Part shown: positions 26,097 through 35,916 of the stretch, piece by piece
Numbering within the stretch: the stretch's first letter is position 1
Layout: the number at the start of each line of letters is the position of its first letter
Assembly (NCBI GenBank): GCA_964527775.1
Contig: CAZGQS010000005.1
Location: 62,001-126,000, forward strand
Direction: 5' to 3'
Source: VMCP01 sp964527775
GTDB taxonomy: Bacteria > Bacteroidota > Bacteroidia > NS11-12g > UBA955
DNA: 64,000 nucleotides
Position numbers and translations under genes: made by a program
Notes under the pieces: generated by a model
Databases searched by the model: none
Told to the model about the DNA's origin: nothing
What the model saw: the letters and a program-made list of their open reading frames with translations, nothing else

Positions 26097-27482
26097 TTAG
26101 TTGTGGGTGAAATCATCAGCATCATCAGAAATCCAATCACTGATGAAATTTTTGAAAATACCGTTGCCTGGATACAAACTCTTCCAAGAAATACCTTTCT
26201 TTTTGTTTTGGGGGATTTCTTGAGTGGTTTCGCCTACCATTTCTGGTTCAGGTTGAGGAGTTGTTTTGGGTTGAGCAATTTCTTCAACATGTAGGTTAGG
26301 ATAATTGGTTGGTTTCAGTTGTTCGGTCTCAATACCCTTCATTACCAAACCAATGGCAGTAGAATACATGGGGTTGCGAACTTCTTCAATCATTCCTTTG
26401 CCTAAATGTTGACCAGGACTATTCAAATGTACATCTAGGCCGGTATTGTAACTGAAGAATTGATTGATGTCTTTTAAACTTGAACCGCCACCGGTTAAAA
26501 CTATTCCTCCGTTCAAACGGTGTTGAATTCCCGAAAGTTGAATTTCGAAATCTACTTTTTGAACGATGTCTTCCATACGTGCTTTGATTACCTGTGAAAT
26601 AGCATAAACCGAAATTTCTCTAGGAGATCTGCCTGGCAATCCTGGAATGACTACCACTTCGTTTTTCATGTTTTCTAGGCTAAAGCAGCTTCCGTATTTC
26701 ACTTTCACTTCTTCGGCTTGTTCTTTTAGTATACCAAAAGCTTCTTGTAAATCTTGGGTAATGCGATCTCCACCAATAGGAATAATGGCAGTATGAACAA
26801 TTTTACCCGAATCGAAAATGCATATATCTGTGGTTCCACCGCCAATATCTACAAGTGCTACGCCGGCTTCCATTTCTTGTTCAGACAAAATTGCTTGAGC
26901 AGATGCTACAGGTTCAACTACGAGGTCAGCCAAGTGTAAACCCGCTTTCATTACGGCTTTGCCAATGGTGCGTGCACGACTGGTTTCGCCGGTGATGATG
27001 TGGAAATTGCATTCCACACGAGTACCAATACGACCTTCGGGGTCTCTGATTCCGTCTTCGCCGTCAATTCTGTATTCTTGTGGTAGAACATGTAGTATTT
27101 CCAAGCCCGGAGATAACGCCAAGTTCTCCATTTCTGTGGTAAGACTATTCAGTTCATCCTTAGTAATTTCTTCTTCTCCATTTCTACGAGTCAAAGTCCC
27201 TCTGTGTTGCAAACTTTTAATGTGGTGACCAGCAATACCCACATAAACGGTATTGATTTTTACTCTGCTCAGTTTCTCTGCTTGTTTGACAGCTTCTTCA
27301 ATGGCAGTTACAACTCTGCTTACGTTAGCTACCATTCCTCGAGAAACTCCACCTTGCGATGATGCTTTACCAACACCCAAGATGTTGATCTTTCCGTTTT
27401 CGGAAAGTTGTGATACAATCACACAAATTTTTGTGGTTCCGATGTCAAGTCCTGCAATGATGTTATTATTCGTTGGCGTCAT
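26097..27482 (-). CDS. ftsA: Cell division protein FtsA
   Basis: 461 residues from the ATG at 27482. That start is chosen because the protein then opens with the actin-fold motif IIAGLDIGTTKICV; the longer frame to 27569 would run 38 bases into ftsQ. Further actin-family segments are VALVDIGGGTTDI and LTGGGSSLKDI. A C-terminal extension ends in a region that could form the membrane-targeting helix (KNFISDWISDD). It tethers FtsZ to the membrane and recruits the divisome. Position between ftsQ and ftsZ is canonical. Confidence 0.95.
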   Translation of the reverse strand: MTPTNNNIIAGLDIGTTKICVIVSQLSENGKINILGVGKASSQGGVSRGMVANVSRVVTAIEEAVKQAEKLSRVKINTVYVGIAGHHIKSLQHRGTLTRRNGEEEITKDELNSLTTEMENLALSPGLEILHVLPQEYRIDGEDGIRDPEGRIGTRVECNFHIITGETSRARTIGKAVMKAGLHLADLVVEPVASAQAILSEQEMEAGVALVDIGGGTTDICIFDSGKIVHTAIIPIGGDRITQDLQEAFGILKEQAEEVKVKYGSCFSLENMKNEVVVIPGLPGRSPREISVYAISQVIKARMEDIVQKVDFEIQLSGIQHRLNGGIVLTGGGSSLKDINQFFSYNTGLDVHLNSPGQHLGKGMIEEVRNPMYSTAIGLVMKGIETEQLKPTNYPNLHVEEIAQPKTTPQPEPEMVGETTQEIPQNKKKGISWKSLYPGNGIFKNFISDWISDDADDFTHN

Positions 27483-27531
27483 ACTATTTATGTTTGGCTT
27501 ATTAGACAGTGATTTTGGTTTTTTGTATAAT

Positions 27532-28326
27532 TTATTGTTCAGTTCTTCTTCCCACAATCTGATCTTCATACGAAATATCTATTTCCCGGTAGGTGTTCCA
27601 ACCCACCTGCGGAAGGCCTTTTTCATAGAAAAGACGCAGGTTTTCGAACTTTTTTTCCATGTTCGTAGTGTTATCCAAAACAATGCTATGCTTTCCTACT
27701 CGGGGAATCAACAAATACCGCCCAAACTTATCTACATAGCACTGTTCAAATTGCGCGTTCCACAGCTCATTAGACCTTATAAACTTGCTCAAGTTTAGTA
27801 ATTCCAACATTTGAGGCGAGCCAGCGCGTTTACCCGACTCAAATTTTTGCTTCACATTTCCATTGATTACCCAAACAACGGGTGTTTGAATTCCTCTCTT
27901 AGGAATCATATATCCTCCGGTATCAATAAAAAACAATGAATCTTGGTTGTTCTTAATTAAGGCAATAGGCTCTCGTTCTTTTACCCTGATCTTCAAAGTT
28001 CCATCAAATGCTACGTAAATAATTCCCTTAAATACGTAAGGAACCTTCTGAAGCTCAATCTCCATTTTGGTGAGCTCCACCTCAGAAGCAGGTCTTCCAA
28101 CAGGATTGTCAAAGTGTTGTTGTACCCAATTAACCACTGCTTGTTTGGTTAAAAAGTTGTAGCCCGATTCTGAGGCATCAATTTCAACTTCCAAGTTTCC
28201 AATAATTCGGTTTTTACCAGCAAAACTTAATTTAGACCATGCGAAAATTAAGATCATGATCACTATTGCGGCAATGGTAATCATCCATTGTCTTCTGCTG
28301 AATGCCAATCTAATCTTATCTCTCAT
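27532..28326 (-). CDS. ftsQ: Cell division protein FtsQ
   Basis: 264 residues. A short cytoplasmic N-terminus precedes one transmembrane helix (about 14-30, MITIAAIVIMILIFAW). A periplasmic region follows with a divergent POTRA-like segment and the conserved KVPYVFKGII...IRVKEREPIALI stretch. It is the periplasmic connector of the divisome. It overlaps murC by 11 bases, and a gap of 49 bases separates it from the chosen ftsA start. Confidence 0.9.
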   Translation of the reverse strand: MRDKIRLAFSRRQWMITIAAIVIMILIFAWSKLSFAGKNRIIGNLEVEIDASESGYNFLTKQAVVNWVQQHFDNPVGRPASEVELTKMEIELQKVPYVFKGIIYVAFDGTLKIRVKEREPIALIKNNQDSLFFIDTGGYMIPKRGIQTPVVWVINGNVKQKFESGKRAGSPQMLELLNLSKFIRSNELWNAQFEQCYVDKFGRYLLIPRVGKHSIVLDNTTNMEKKFENLRLFYEKGLPQVGWNTYREIDISYEDQIVGRRTEQ

Positions 28327-29692
28327 GGTGTCTTAGTTTTGCACTTAATCTATCAATGTCGCCTGCACCCATGATCAAAATCAACTCAGGCGATTCAGAC
28401 TTGATTTTTTCAAGAATCTGTTCTTGGTCTAATAACGATTTATTTTGATGGGTTACCAGGCTCAAGAGCCACTCAGAAGTAATGCCTTCTATGGGCTTTT
28501 CTCTAGCCGGATAAATATCCATCAAAATCAACTCATCTACCAATGATAAACTCTCCGCAAATTCTTGAGCAAAGTCTCTGGTTCTGCTGAATAAATGCGG
28601 TTGGAACACTCCTGTGATTTTCTTTTCAGGGTACAACGTCCTTACCGATTTGATGATGGCTTTTATTTCTTCGGGATGATGAGCATAGTCATCTATAATT
28701 ACTTGTTCGGGACTGTTTTTTAGGAATTCAAATCGGCGTTTTACTCCTTTAAAACTTGTAACTCCATTTGCAATTTGATTTGCAGGTAACTTCAACGAGT
28801 TTAAGCAAAGTGCCACTGCTGCCGTAGCATTTGACACGTTGTGATGACCAGGAAGTCCGCAAACAAATTTTTGTCCTTGAAGGTCAAATACGTATTGATG
28901 ATTTTCAATTCGCACGTTCTCATAGGTAAATGAACAATTTACTTCCGTTCCGTATCTATGCAGTTTTACATGAGCTGGAATGCTCATTCGAACGCGTTCT
29001 TCGAGATACAGGTCGCCCATTTTTTCTGGGGATATTAACTCGGCGAACACTTCGAAAGCTTCAAAAAACGACTTTGAATCTCCGTAAATATCTAAATGAT
29101 CAGCGTCAATGGCGGTAATGATGGCCGCATCTGGACGCAGTTGATGAAAACTGCGATCAAATTCATCGGCTTCAACAACCACAATATCTTTGTCGAACAG
29201 CTGAATGCCGTTGGTGTGACTGATGTAGTTGGATTGGTAATTGCTGGATATCCCACCAAGGAAAGCACTGAAATTTACATTACAGGTTTTCAAAAGATGA
29301 GCCAATAGGGTTGAGGTGGTGGTTTTTCCGTGAGTACCAGCCACCGCTAGACATATTTTATCTTGAGTGAGAAGTCCTAAAATCTGTGATCTTTTGTGAA
29401 GCGTAATTCCTTGTTCTTGCAGCCAAATCCATTGAGGGTGGTCCTTTGGAATGGCTGGGGTGTAGACAAAAAGGGTGTTATTCAGGTCTGATTTTACTTC
29501 CATTGGCAAGGCGTCAATGGCGTCGTTATAGGTAATGCTTACGCCAAGACCCTCTAATTCAATCGTTAAGTCAGTGCGGGTTTTGTCATAGCCCCACACA
29601 GATATGTTCTGCTCCAACAAATACCTGCAAATGGCACTCATTCCAATGCCTCCAACACCTATGAAATATGCTTTCTGAAACGACTTATTCAC
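28316..29692 (-). CDS. murC: UDP-N-acetylmuramate-L-alanine ligase
   Basis: 458 residues, GTG start at 29692. The N-terminal nucleotide-binding motif GVGGIGMSAIC and the Mur-ligase P-loop AGTHGKTTTSTLL are present, with the DDYAHHPEEIKA segment typical of MurC. It adds L-alanine to UDP-MurNAc in the cytoplasm. It overlaps murG by 8 bases at its start and ftsQ by 11 at its end. Confidence 0.96.
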   Translation of the reverse strand: MNKSFQKAYFIGVGGIGMSAICRYLLEQNISVWGYDKTRTDLTIELEGLGVSITYNDAIDALPMEVKSDLNNTLFVYTPAIPKDHPQWIWLQEQGITLHKRSQILGLLTQDKICLAVAGTHGKTTTSTLLAHLLKTCNVNFSAFLGGISSNYQSNYISHTNGIQLFDKDIVVVEADEFDRSFHQLRPDAAIITAIDADHLDIYGDSKSFFEAFEVFAELISPEKMGDLYLEERVRMSIPAHVKLHRYGTEVNCSFTYENVRIENHQYVFDLQGQKFVCGLPGHHNVSNATAAVALCLNSLKLPANQIANGVTSFKGVKRRFEFLKNSPEQVIIDDYAHHPEEIKAIIKSVRTLYPEKKITGVFQPHLFSRTRDFAQEFAESLSLVDELILMDIYPAREKPIEGITSEWLLSLVTHQNKSLLDQEQILEKIKSESPELILIMGAGDIDRLSAKLRHHER

Positions 29693-30770
29693 GATTTAGA
29701 TCTTTTAAAATTTGGTCTACAATTTCTTGGGTGGCTCTTGGTTTTGCATGATTCAATAATTGTGTTCTCATGCGGGAGAGTTCGTCGTTATTTTTAAGCA
29801 TATCAACGACTTGATTTGTTAATTTCGATTTTAATTCACTATCCTTTATCAAGAGTCCTCCGCCGTATTGAGTGGCTTTTTCTGCATTTTTTGTTTGATG
29901 ATCATCGGTCACATTGGGCGATGGAACAAATATGGCAGGTACACCTACAGCCATGATTTCTGATACACTGGTAGCCCCAGACCTAGATATGACCAAGTCA
30001 GCACAACTGTATGCAAGATGCATTTCTTTCAAAAACGCGGATACCCAAATACCGTCTGGCGTATTCATGGCAGTATAGTTTTTACCCGTTTGCCAAATGA
30101 CTTGAATTCCTTGTTCCTTCCAGGTGTTAATGGATGATTCTACGGCTTCATTGATGCTTCGAGCGCCCAAACTTCCCCCGGTAACAAAGACTATGGGCTT
30201 GGATGGGTCCAAACCAAAAAAGGCAACGGCCGTATTTCTATCGGTTTTTTCAAGAATTTCTTGTCTAATGGGATTGCCTGAGTGGATCCAATTTTGGTAA
30301 GGAAATTGAGAGTCCATCCCATCAAATCCACAAAAGATTCGCTTAGCCGTCTTTTTCAATAATTTATTGGTAAGACCAGCGAAGCCGTTTCCTTCCCATG
30401 CAAAAACGGGGACACCCAAACGAGTGGCAGCAACGGTAATGGGTAAGCTGGCAAATCCGCCGGTTCCAACAACGGCATCTGGCTGAAAATCTTCGATGAT
30501 TTTTTTGGCCTTCAGATAGCTGGTTATGGCTTTGAAAACGATCTTGATGTTTTTAACGGAAGCACTTCTTAACAGCCCCTCAACTGGAAGTCCAACGATG
30601 TTGAATCCCTCCGAAGGTACTTTTTCCATTTCCATCTTGCCCAAAGCACCTACAAATAAAATTTCGACATCGCTGAACCGATTTTGGAATTCACGGGCAA
30701 TAGCTACTGCGGGGAAAATATGTCCACCCGTTCCGCCTCCGCTAAATATGAGTTTCAAGGGTTTACTCAT
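29685..30770 (-). CDS. murG: UDP-GlcNAc:lipid I GlcNAc transferase
   Basis: 361 residues of the GT-B fold. The N-terminal glycine-rich loop is FSGGGTGGHIFPAVAIA, and the donor site has TGGSLGARSINE and SRSGATSVSEIMAVG. It makes lipid II at the inner face of the inner membrane. It overlaps ftsW by 4 bases and murC by 8. Confidence 0.97.
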   Translation of the reverse strand: MSKPLKLIFSGGGTGGHIFPAVAIAREFQNRFSDVEILFVGALGKMEMEKVPSEGFNIVGLPVEGLLRSASVKNIKIVFKAITSYLKAKKIIEDFQPDAVVGTGGFASLPITVAATRLGVPVFAWEGNGFAGLTNKLLKKTAKRIFCGFDGMDSQFPYQNWIHSGNPIRQEILEKTDRNTAVAFFGLDPSKPIVFVTGGSLGARSINEAVESSINTWKEQGIQVIWQTGKNYTAMNTPDGIWVSAFLKEMHLAYSCADLVISRSGATSVSEIMAVGVPAIFVPSPNVTDDHQTKNAEKATQYGGGLLIKDSELKSKLTNQVVDMLKNNDELSRMRTQLLNHAKPRATQEIVDQILKDLNRE

Positions 30771-31960
30771 GCTGTTTCAGGCACGGCGCCTGCTCCTTGG
30801 GTGCTTGCTTTTAGTTTTTCTTCACGTATATGTCTGCTGGTGCCTAGTATAATTCCGAAGGCAATGCTATTAAATATGATGCTGGTTCCACCCATGCTAA
30901 CCAAGGGTAGAGTGAGTCCCGTAACCGGTAATCTTCCTACATTCACACCCATATGAATAAAGGCTTGTAGACTCATGGAGAATGAGATGCCCAGTACTAC
31001 AAGGGCAGCAAACGACTTCTGAGCTTCTACAACCATTTTGAAGCTTCGCAATAGCAGTACAATGAATGCAGCGATTAGAATGAGTCCTCCGAAAAGACCG
31101 TATTCTTCTACAATAATGGCAAAGATGAAGTCAGAGTAGGGGTGTGGCAGAAAATTGCGCTGTGTGGAATGCCCTGGGCCTTTACCGGTTAATCCACCCG
31201 TGGCAATGGCAATCTTGGCTTGTGTTTTTTGGTAGTCGCTGCCTGATTCGCCTACACCTGCATAGGATTCAATTCTGGCTTTCCAAGTGGGCAAACGCGA
31301 ATTTGACCATTTATCAACGTCTACGTTTAATAGAAAAACAACAAACAAGCTAATCAGTAAAATACCTCCAGCAGCAAAACTGAAAATGAAACGGGTTTTA
31401 ATTCTACCTATATATAGCAATAATGTACATGATGTAATTAGAACCAACGCGGTACTCAAGTTTTCCGGTATGATCAGTGCGGCAGCTAGGAGCACAGGGC
31501 CCATGGCTTTATAAAAGACCTTTCTATTGTCTACTTCTTCTTGGTTTTTACTTAAGAATTTGGCAATCCAAACCATAATAAAAACCTTTGTCATGTCTGA
31601 AGGTTGCAGCGTGAAACCAAAAATGGGGATTACACGATTTGCGTTGTTGATGTTCAGTCCAAATGTCAATGCTACAAGTAGCAATACCACTGAAAACCAC
31701 ATCAAGAAAATAGATGTTTTAGCGTAGAATTTAAAGGGGATGTTGTGGATTGTGTACATGGTAAAAAAACCAACCACTAAAAAGCCTAAATGTCTAAACA
31801 GATAAAATTCTGTATTTCCTTGCTGCTTAGCAAAAGCCAAAGTTCCAGTAGAACTGTAAACTGCAAGTACACCAATAAAGCCCAATACAAAGACAATTCC
31901 CCAGATATATGGGTCGCCTTTTAGGTGGTTCGATTTCTTTAATTTCTCAATCAACGACAT
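30767..31960 (-). CDS. ftsW: Septal peptidoglycan polymerase FtsW
   Basis: 397 residues with about ten transmembrane helices, of the SEDS family. Characteristic stretches are LQPSDMTKVFIM and the C-terminal GLTLPLVSMGGTSII. It polymerises glycan strands with the FtsI transpeptidase encoded in the same cluster. Located between murD and murG with a 4-base overlap to murG. Confidence 0.95.
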   Translation of the reverse strand: MSLIEKLKKSNHLKGDPYIWGIVFVLGFIGVLAVYSSTGTLAFAKQQGNTEFYLFRHLGFLVVGFFTMYTIHNIPFKFYAKTSIFLMWFSVVLLLVALTFGLNINNANRVIPIFGFTLQPSDMTKVFIMVWIAKFLSKNQEEVDNRKVFYKAMGPVLLAAALIIPENLSTALVLITSCTLLLYIGRIKTRFIFSFAAGGILLISLFVVFLLNVDVDKWSNSRLPTWKARIESYAGVGESGSDYQKTQAKIAIATGGLTGKGPGHSTQRNFLPHPYSDFIFAIIVEEYGLFGGLILIAAFIVLLLRSFKMVVEAQKSFAALVVLGISFSMSLQAFIHMGVNVGRLPVTGLTLPLVSMGGTSIIFNSIAFGIILGTSRHIREEKLKASTQGAGAVPETA

Positions 31961-31974
31961 ATCCGTGTGTGAGC

Positions 31975-33312
31975 TTACAAGTTTTTAACGGCTTGCTTGA
32001 ATAATCTTCCGCGTTCTTCGTAGTTTTCGAATAAATCAAAACTTGCACAAGCAGGCGACAACAACACAGCATCACCTGATTCTGACATTTTAGATGCAAC
32101 ATAAACGGCTTCTTTTGCGCTTTGAGTGTTGATAATCATATCTACACTGTTCTGGAAGGCCTTATGAATTTTGATGTTATCCAACCCAAGACAAATAATC
32201 ATCTTGACTTTGTTCTTTACCAATGGAATTAAATCGGTATAGTCATTTCCTTTGTCAACTCCACCAGCAATCCAAATTACGGGTTTATCCATGCTTTCTA
32301 GAGCATACCACGCCGAATTCACGTTGGTAGCTTTACTATCATTGATGTATTCAACGCCATTCACTCTGGCCACGAATTCTAAGCGGTGCTCTAAATTGTT
32401 GAAGTTGCTTAAGCTCTCGCGGATGCTTTCTTTACGAACATCAATCAAACTTGCCATAACGGCCGCTGCCATCGTGTTGTAAGTGTTGTGTTTGCCTCTT
32501 AAATTTACGTTAGTCATATCTATTGTGTATTGGGTGTTTTTTAATTTTATGTGGATGTTTCCATCTTTGAACCAGGCTCCTTCTTGGAGTTCTTGATTCA
32601 TGGAAAATGGAATGAGTGTTGCTTTTTGGGGGATGTTTTGGAATCCTTCTTCAATCAAATGGTCATCTATACAGTAGACCAAATACTCCTCTTGAGTTTG
32701 ATTTTGCCCAATGCGCATTTTACTGTTGATGTAATTCGTTAATTTGTATTCGTATCTATCTAAATGGTCTTCGGTAATGTTGGTTACACAACCTATGTTT
32801 AATGTGAGTTTGTGGCAATCATCTAATTGGAAGCTGCTCAATTCCAAAACATACACATCAAAATTGTTTTCAGCCACCTGTCTAGCAAATGATTGGCCGA
32901 TATTGCCTCCCAGTCCCACGTTGAATCCTGCTTCTTTTAAAAGATGGTAGGTTAACATGGTTGTAGTTGATTTGCCATTGGTGCCTGTTATTCCAATGAT
33001 TTTAGCCTGTGTGTACCAACTGCCAAATTCAATTTCAGAAATTATTGGAATATTTAAAGCCAAGCATTTTTGAACAATGGTCACCTTTGGCGAGATACCT
33101 GGACTTTTTACAATTAAGTCTGCTTTTAAGATGGTTTCCTCAGAATGCTTGCCTTCTTCCCAGGCTATGCCTCGTGCGTCAAGTTCGTCTTTCGAATCTT
33201 GGTCAATGGTACCGTAATCAGACACAAATACATTCCAACCTTGAACTATTCCAAGAATGGCTGCACCTGTTCCGCTTTCGCCGGCTCCCAATATGACTAA
33301 ATTCTTTTTCAA
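31975..33312 (-). CDS. murD: UDP-MurNAc-L-alanine:D-glutamate ligase
   Basis: 445 residues with a TTG start at 33312, since no ATG lies near the conserved start (KNLVILGAGESGTGAA). The Mur-ligase P-loop is GITGTNGKSTTTML, and NDSKATNVNSAW is the MurD-typical substrate segment. It adds D-glutamate in the cytoplasm. It is 4 bases after mraY and 14 bases before ftsW. Confidence 0.95.
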   Translation of the reverse strand: MKKNLVILGAGESGTGAAILGIVQGWNVFVSDYGTIDQDSKDELDARGIAWEEGKHSEETILKADLIVKSPGISPKVTIVQKCLALNIPIISEIEFGSWYTQAKIIGITGTNGKSTTTMLTYHLLKEAGFNVGLGGNIGQSFARQVAENNFDVYVLELSSFQLDDCHKLTLNIGCVTNITEDHLDRYEYKLTNYINSKMRIGQNQTQEEYLVYCIDDHLIEEGFQNIPQKATLIPFSMNQELQEGAWFKDGNIHIKLKNTQYTIDMTNVNLRGKHNTYNTMAAAVMASLIDVRKESIRESLSNFNNLEHRLEFVARVNGVEYINDSKATNVNSAWYALESMDKPVIWIAGGVDKGNDYTDLIPLVKNKVKMIICLGLDNIKIHKAFQNSVDMIINTQSAKEAVYVASKMSESGDAVLLSPACASFDLFENYEERGRLFKQAVKNL

Positions 33313-33316
33313 GCGG

Positions 33317-34450
33317 TTATCTCAATTTGATTAAGGCAATAGTTGCTAGAACCAGGATGATGGTGATCAACCAAAATCTCAGCGTAATTTTACTTTCGGG
33401 TATTCCCTTTTTTTGGTAGTGATGATGTAACGGCGACATCAAAAAGATGCGTTTCCCTTCGCCAAACTTTTTCTTGGTATACTTAAAGTAGGAGACTTGC
33501 AGTATGACGCTTAAGCTCTCTGCAAAGAATATTCCGCATAAAATGGGCAATAAAAGTTCCATCTTAATAATGATGGCAACGGCGGCAATTGCACCTCCAA
33601 GTGCCATGCTTCCGGTATCACCCATGAACACTTGTGCAGGAAAACCGTTGTACCATAGAAATCCTAGGCAAGCACCAATCAACGCGGCTAAGAAAATTAC
33701 TACTTCTCCGCTGTTAGGTACATAGATGATGTTTAGGTATTTCGCAATTTTGATGTTTCCCGTGGCATAGGCCAAAAACCCTAATCCAATTCCAACAATG
33801 GCAGTGGTGCCAGCGGCAAGTCCATCAATGCCATCGGTCAAATTCACAGCATTTGTAACCGCCATGGATATGAAAATAATTACAGGAATGAAAATCAACC
33901 ACGCATTTCCGTCCCCAGGAATAATATCGCTGTAATTTAATCGGGCTTTAGTGATTGGGAGGTTGGTTTCTAAGGCAAAATGATTGACAGAATGGGTGTA
34001 ATCAACGGCAATAGCAATGATGATGCCTAACATCAATTGGCCTATCAACTTAGTAGTGGCTTTCATGCCCTCCTTATCTTTTTTGAACACTTTGATGTAA
34101 TCATCAATTCCACCAATTGCGCCCATCCAAAGGGTTGCGATGATCATAATGATCACATACATGTTGTCAAGTCGGGCAAATAAGAGGGTAGGGATGATCA
34201 AGGCAATGATGATGATGATTCCACCCATAGTAGGGGTGCCTTTCTTTTGCATCTGTCCCTCTAAGCCTAAATCTCTGATGCTTTCACCAATTTGCTGGCG
34301 TTGCAACCAATAAATGATTTGTTTTCCCGCAATCAATGCAATCAACAAGGCAACAATTCCAGCTAATGATGCTCTAAAGGAAATGAAATTGAATACCCCG
34401 GCTCCGGAATAACCCAATTCATCGAGGTATTTAAATAGGTGGTACAACAT
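33317..34450 (-). CDS. mraY: Phospho-MurNAc-pentapeptide transferase
   Basis: 377 residues with ten transmembrane helices. The catalytic acidic motifs are visible: GGIDDYIKV, NAVNLTDGIDGLA and FMGDTGSMALGG, plus the SPLHHHYQKKG loop. It makes lipid I at the inner membrane. Its ATG overlaps the murE stop by one base (TAATG). Confidence 0.97.
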   Translation of the reverse strand: MLYHLFKYLDELGYSGAGVFNFISFRASLAGIVALLIALIAGKQIIYWLQRQQIGESIRDLGLEGQMQKKGTPTMGGIIIIIALIIPTLLFARLDNMYVIIMIIATLWMGAIGGIDDYIKVFKKDKEGMKATTKLIGQLMLGIIIAIAVDYTHSVNHFALETNLPITKARLNYSDIIPGDGNAWLIFIPVIIFISMAVTNAVNLTDGIDGLAAGTTAIVGIGLGFLAYATGNIKIAKYLNIIYVPNSGEVVIFLAALIGACLGFLWYNGFPAQVFMGDTGSMALGGAIAAVAIIIKMELLLPILCGIFFAESLSVILQVSYFKYTKKKFGEGKRIFLMSPLHHHYQKKGIPESKITLRFWLITIILVLATIALIKLR

Positions 34451-35916
34451 TATTTGATATGTTTAAATTCTTCAGTTACAATGATTCTGTCATCAAAAGG
34501 GTATTTCACGCCTTTGATTTCTTGGTAGGTTTCATGCCCTTTTCCAGCAATGAGAATCACATCGCCAGGTTGTGACAATAAAACTGCAGTTCTAATGGCC
34601 TCAGATCGGTCTGTAATTTTTAAAACCTTTCTTAAGTTTTCTGGAGAAACACCTGCCATCATTTCCTCAATGATTTGCGAAGGCTCTTCGTTTCTTGGAT
34701 TATCTGAGGTGAAAAGGCATCTTTCGCTCATTCGAGAAGCAATTTTGCCCATTTCTGGTCTCTTAGCCGCGTCTCTGTTTCCACCGCATCCTACCACAGT
34801 GATGATATTGCTTTGTCCTTGTCTGATGTTTTGGATGGTTTTAATTACGTTCTCCAAAGCGTCTGGTGTATGCGCATAATCAACAATGGCGGTGCGTGAA
34901 TTGGGACCAGCAATGGCTTCGAATCGTCCATTTACTCTGCCTAAGGCACTCATCGCTACCTCTATGTCTTCATCTCCTTGTGTGAGTAACTTAGCAGTAG
35001 CATATACAGCCAATAGATTGGAAGCGTTGAAAGTTCCAACAAGGGGTGTCCAAATATCAGTTGAGCCAATGCGCAGCAACATCCCACCAAAGTCGCTTTC
35101 AATGATCTTTACGTTGAAATCGGCAGTTCCCTTTAAACTATAAGTGTATCTAATACTCTTAGTATTCTGCAGCATCACCAATCCGTTTTTATCGTCTTTG
35201 TTGGTAACGCTAAAGGCTTCCTCATTCAATAAATCAAAGAATTTCTTTTTGGCTTTGATGTAATTGTCAAATGTGATGTGATAGTCTAAATGATCATGAG
35301 TAATGTTGGTGAAAATGGCACCTGCAAAAGGAATTCCTGCAATTCTATTTTGGTCAAGAGCATGAGAACTTACCTCCATGAATACATGTGTACAACCCTC
35401 CGCCGACATTTTAGCAAACAATCTGTGGAGGCTAACTACATCGGGTGTGGTATGTGTACTTGGATAAACCTCAGCTCCAATTCTATATTCTACGGTGGAT
35501 ATTAGGCCACATTTATATCCAAGGTGGGTAAATAAATCAAATAGAAGGGTGGTAACAGTGGTTTTACCGTTAGTCCCAGTACATCCAACAATGATTAGGT
35601 CATCAATTACTCGTTCAAAGAAATTCACCGCTATTTGTCCCAAGGCAACAGCAGTATTTTCAACTTTGATATAAGTGATTTTGTCATTAAGTGTTGTAGG
35701 TAAATCCTGACAAAGAATCACCGATGCTCCCTTCTCAATAGCAGAGTCAATAAATTGATGTCCATCTACTTGAGTTCCTTTTTGGGCGGCGTACAGCGTA
35801 TTCTTTTCAATGCTCCGGCTATCAATGCTCAGGCCAATTACTTGCGCTTGCAATGAACCATGCATTTCAAGGTGCTTTACATTTACTAAAAGTTCATTTA
35901 CTGATTTACTCATCAT
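34450..35916 (-). CDS. murE: UDP-MurNAc-tripeptide synthetase (meso-DAP adding)
   Basis: 488 residues. The P-loop is GCTGTNGKTTVTTLL, and the DNPR motif (TSDNPRNEEPS) in the C-terminal domain is the established marker for meso-diaminopimelate rather than lysine. It therefore predicts DAP-type peptidoglycan, in line with dapF at 44404-45201. It overlaps ftsI by 4 bases. A second ATG lies immediately after the first. Confidence 0.96.
   Translation of the reverse strand: MMSKSVNELLVNVKHLEMHGSLQAQVIGLSIDSRSIEKNTLYAAQKGTQVDGHQFIDSAIEKGASVILCQDLPTTLNDKITYIKVENTAVALGQIAVNFFERVIDDLIIVGCTGTNGKTTVTTLLFDLFTHLGYKCGLISTVEYRIGAEVYPSTHTTPDVVSLHRLFAKMSAEGCTHVFMEVSSHALDQNRIAGIPFAGAIFTNITHDHLDYHITFDNYIKAKKKFFDLLNEEAFSVTNKDDKNGLVMLQNTKSIRYTYSLKGTADFNVKIIESDFGGMLLRIGSTDIWTPLVGTFNASNLLAVYATAKLLTQGDEDIEVAMSALGRVNGRFEAIAGPNSRTAIVDYAHTPDALENVIKTIQNIRQGQSNIITVVGCGGNRDAAKRPEMGKIASRMSERCLFTSDNPRNEEPSQIIEEMMAGVSPENLRKVLKITDRSEAIRTAVLLSQPGDVILIAGKGHETYQEIKGVKYPFDDRIIVTEEFKHIK

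Noticed and set aside
27483..27569. Longer ftsA start at 27569
   Set aside because: It would overlap ftsQ by 38 bases and add a 29-residue basic leader not seen in FtsA; the ATG at 27482 places the actin motif correctly.
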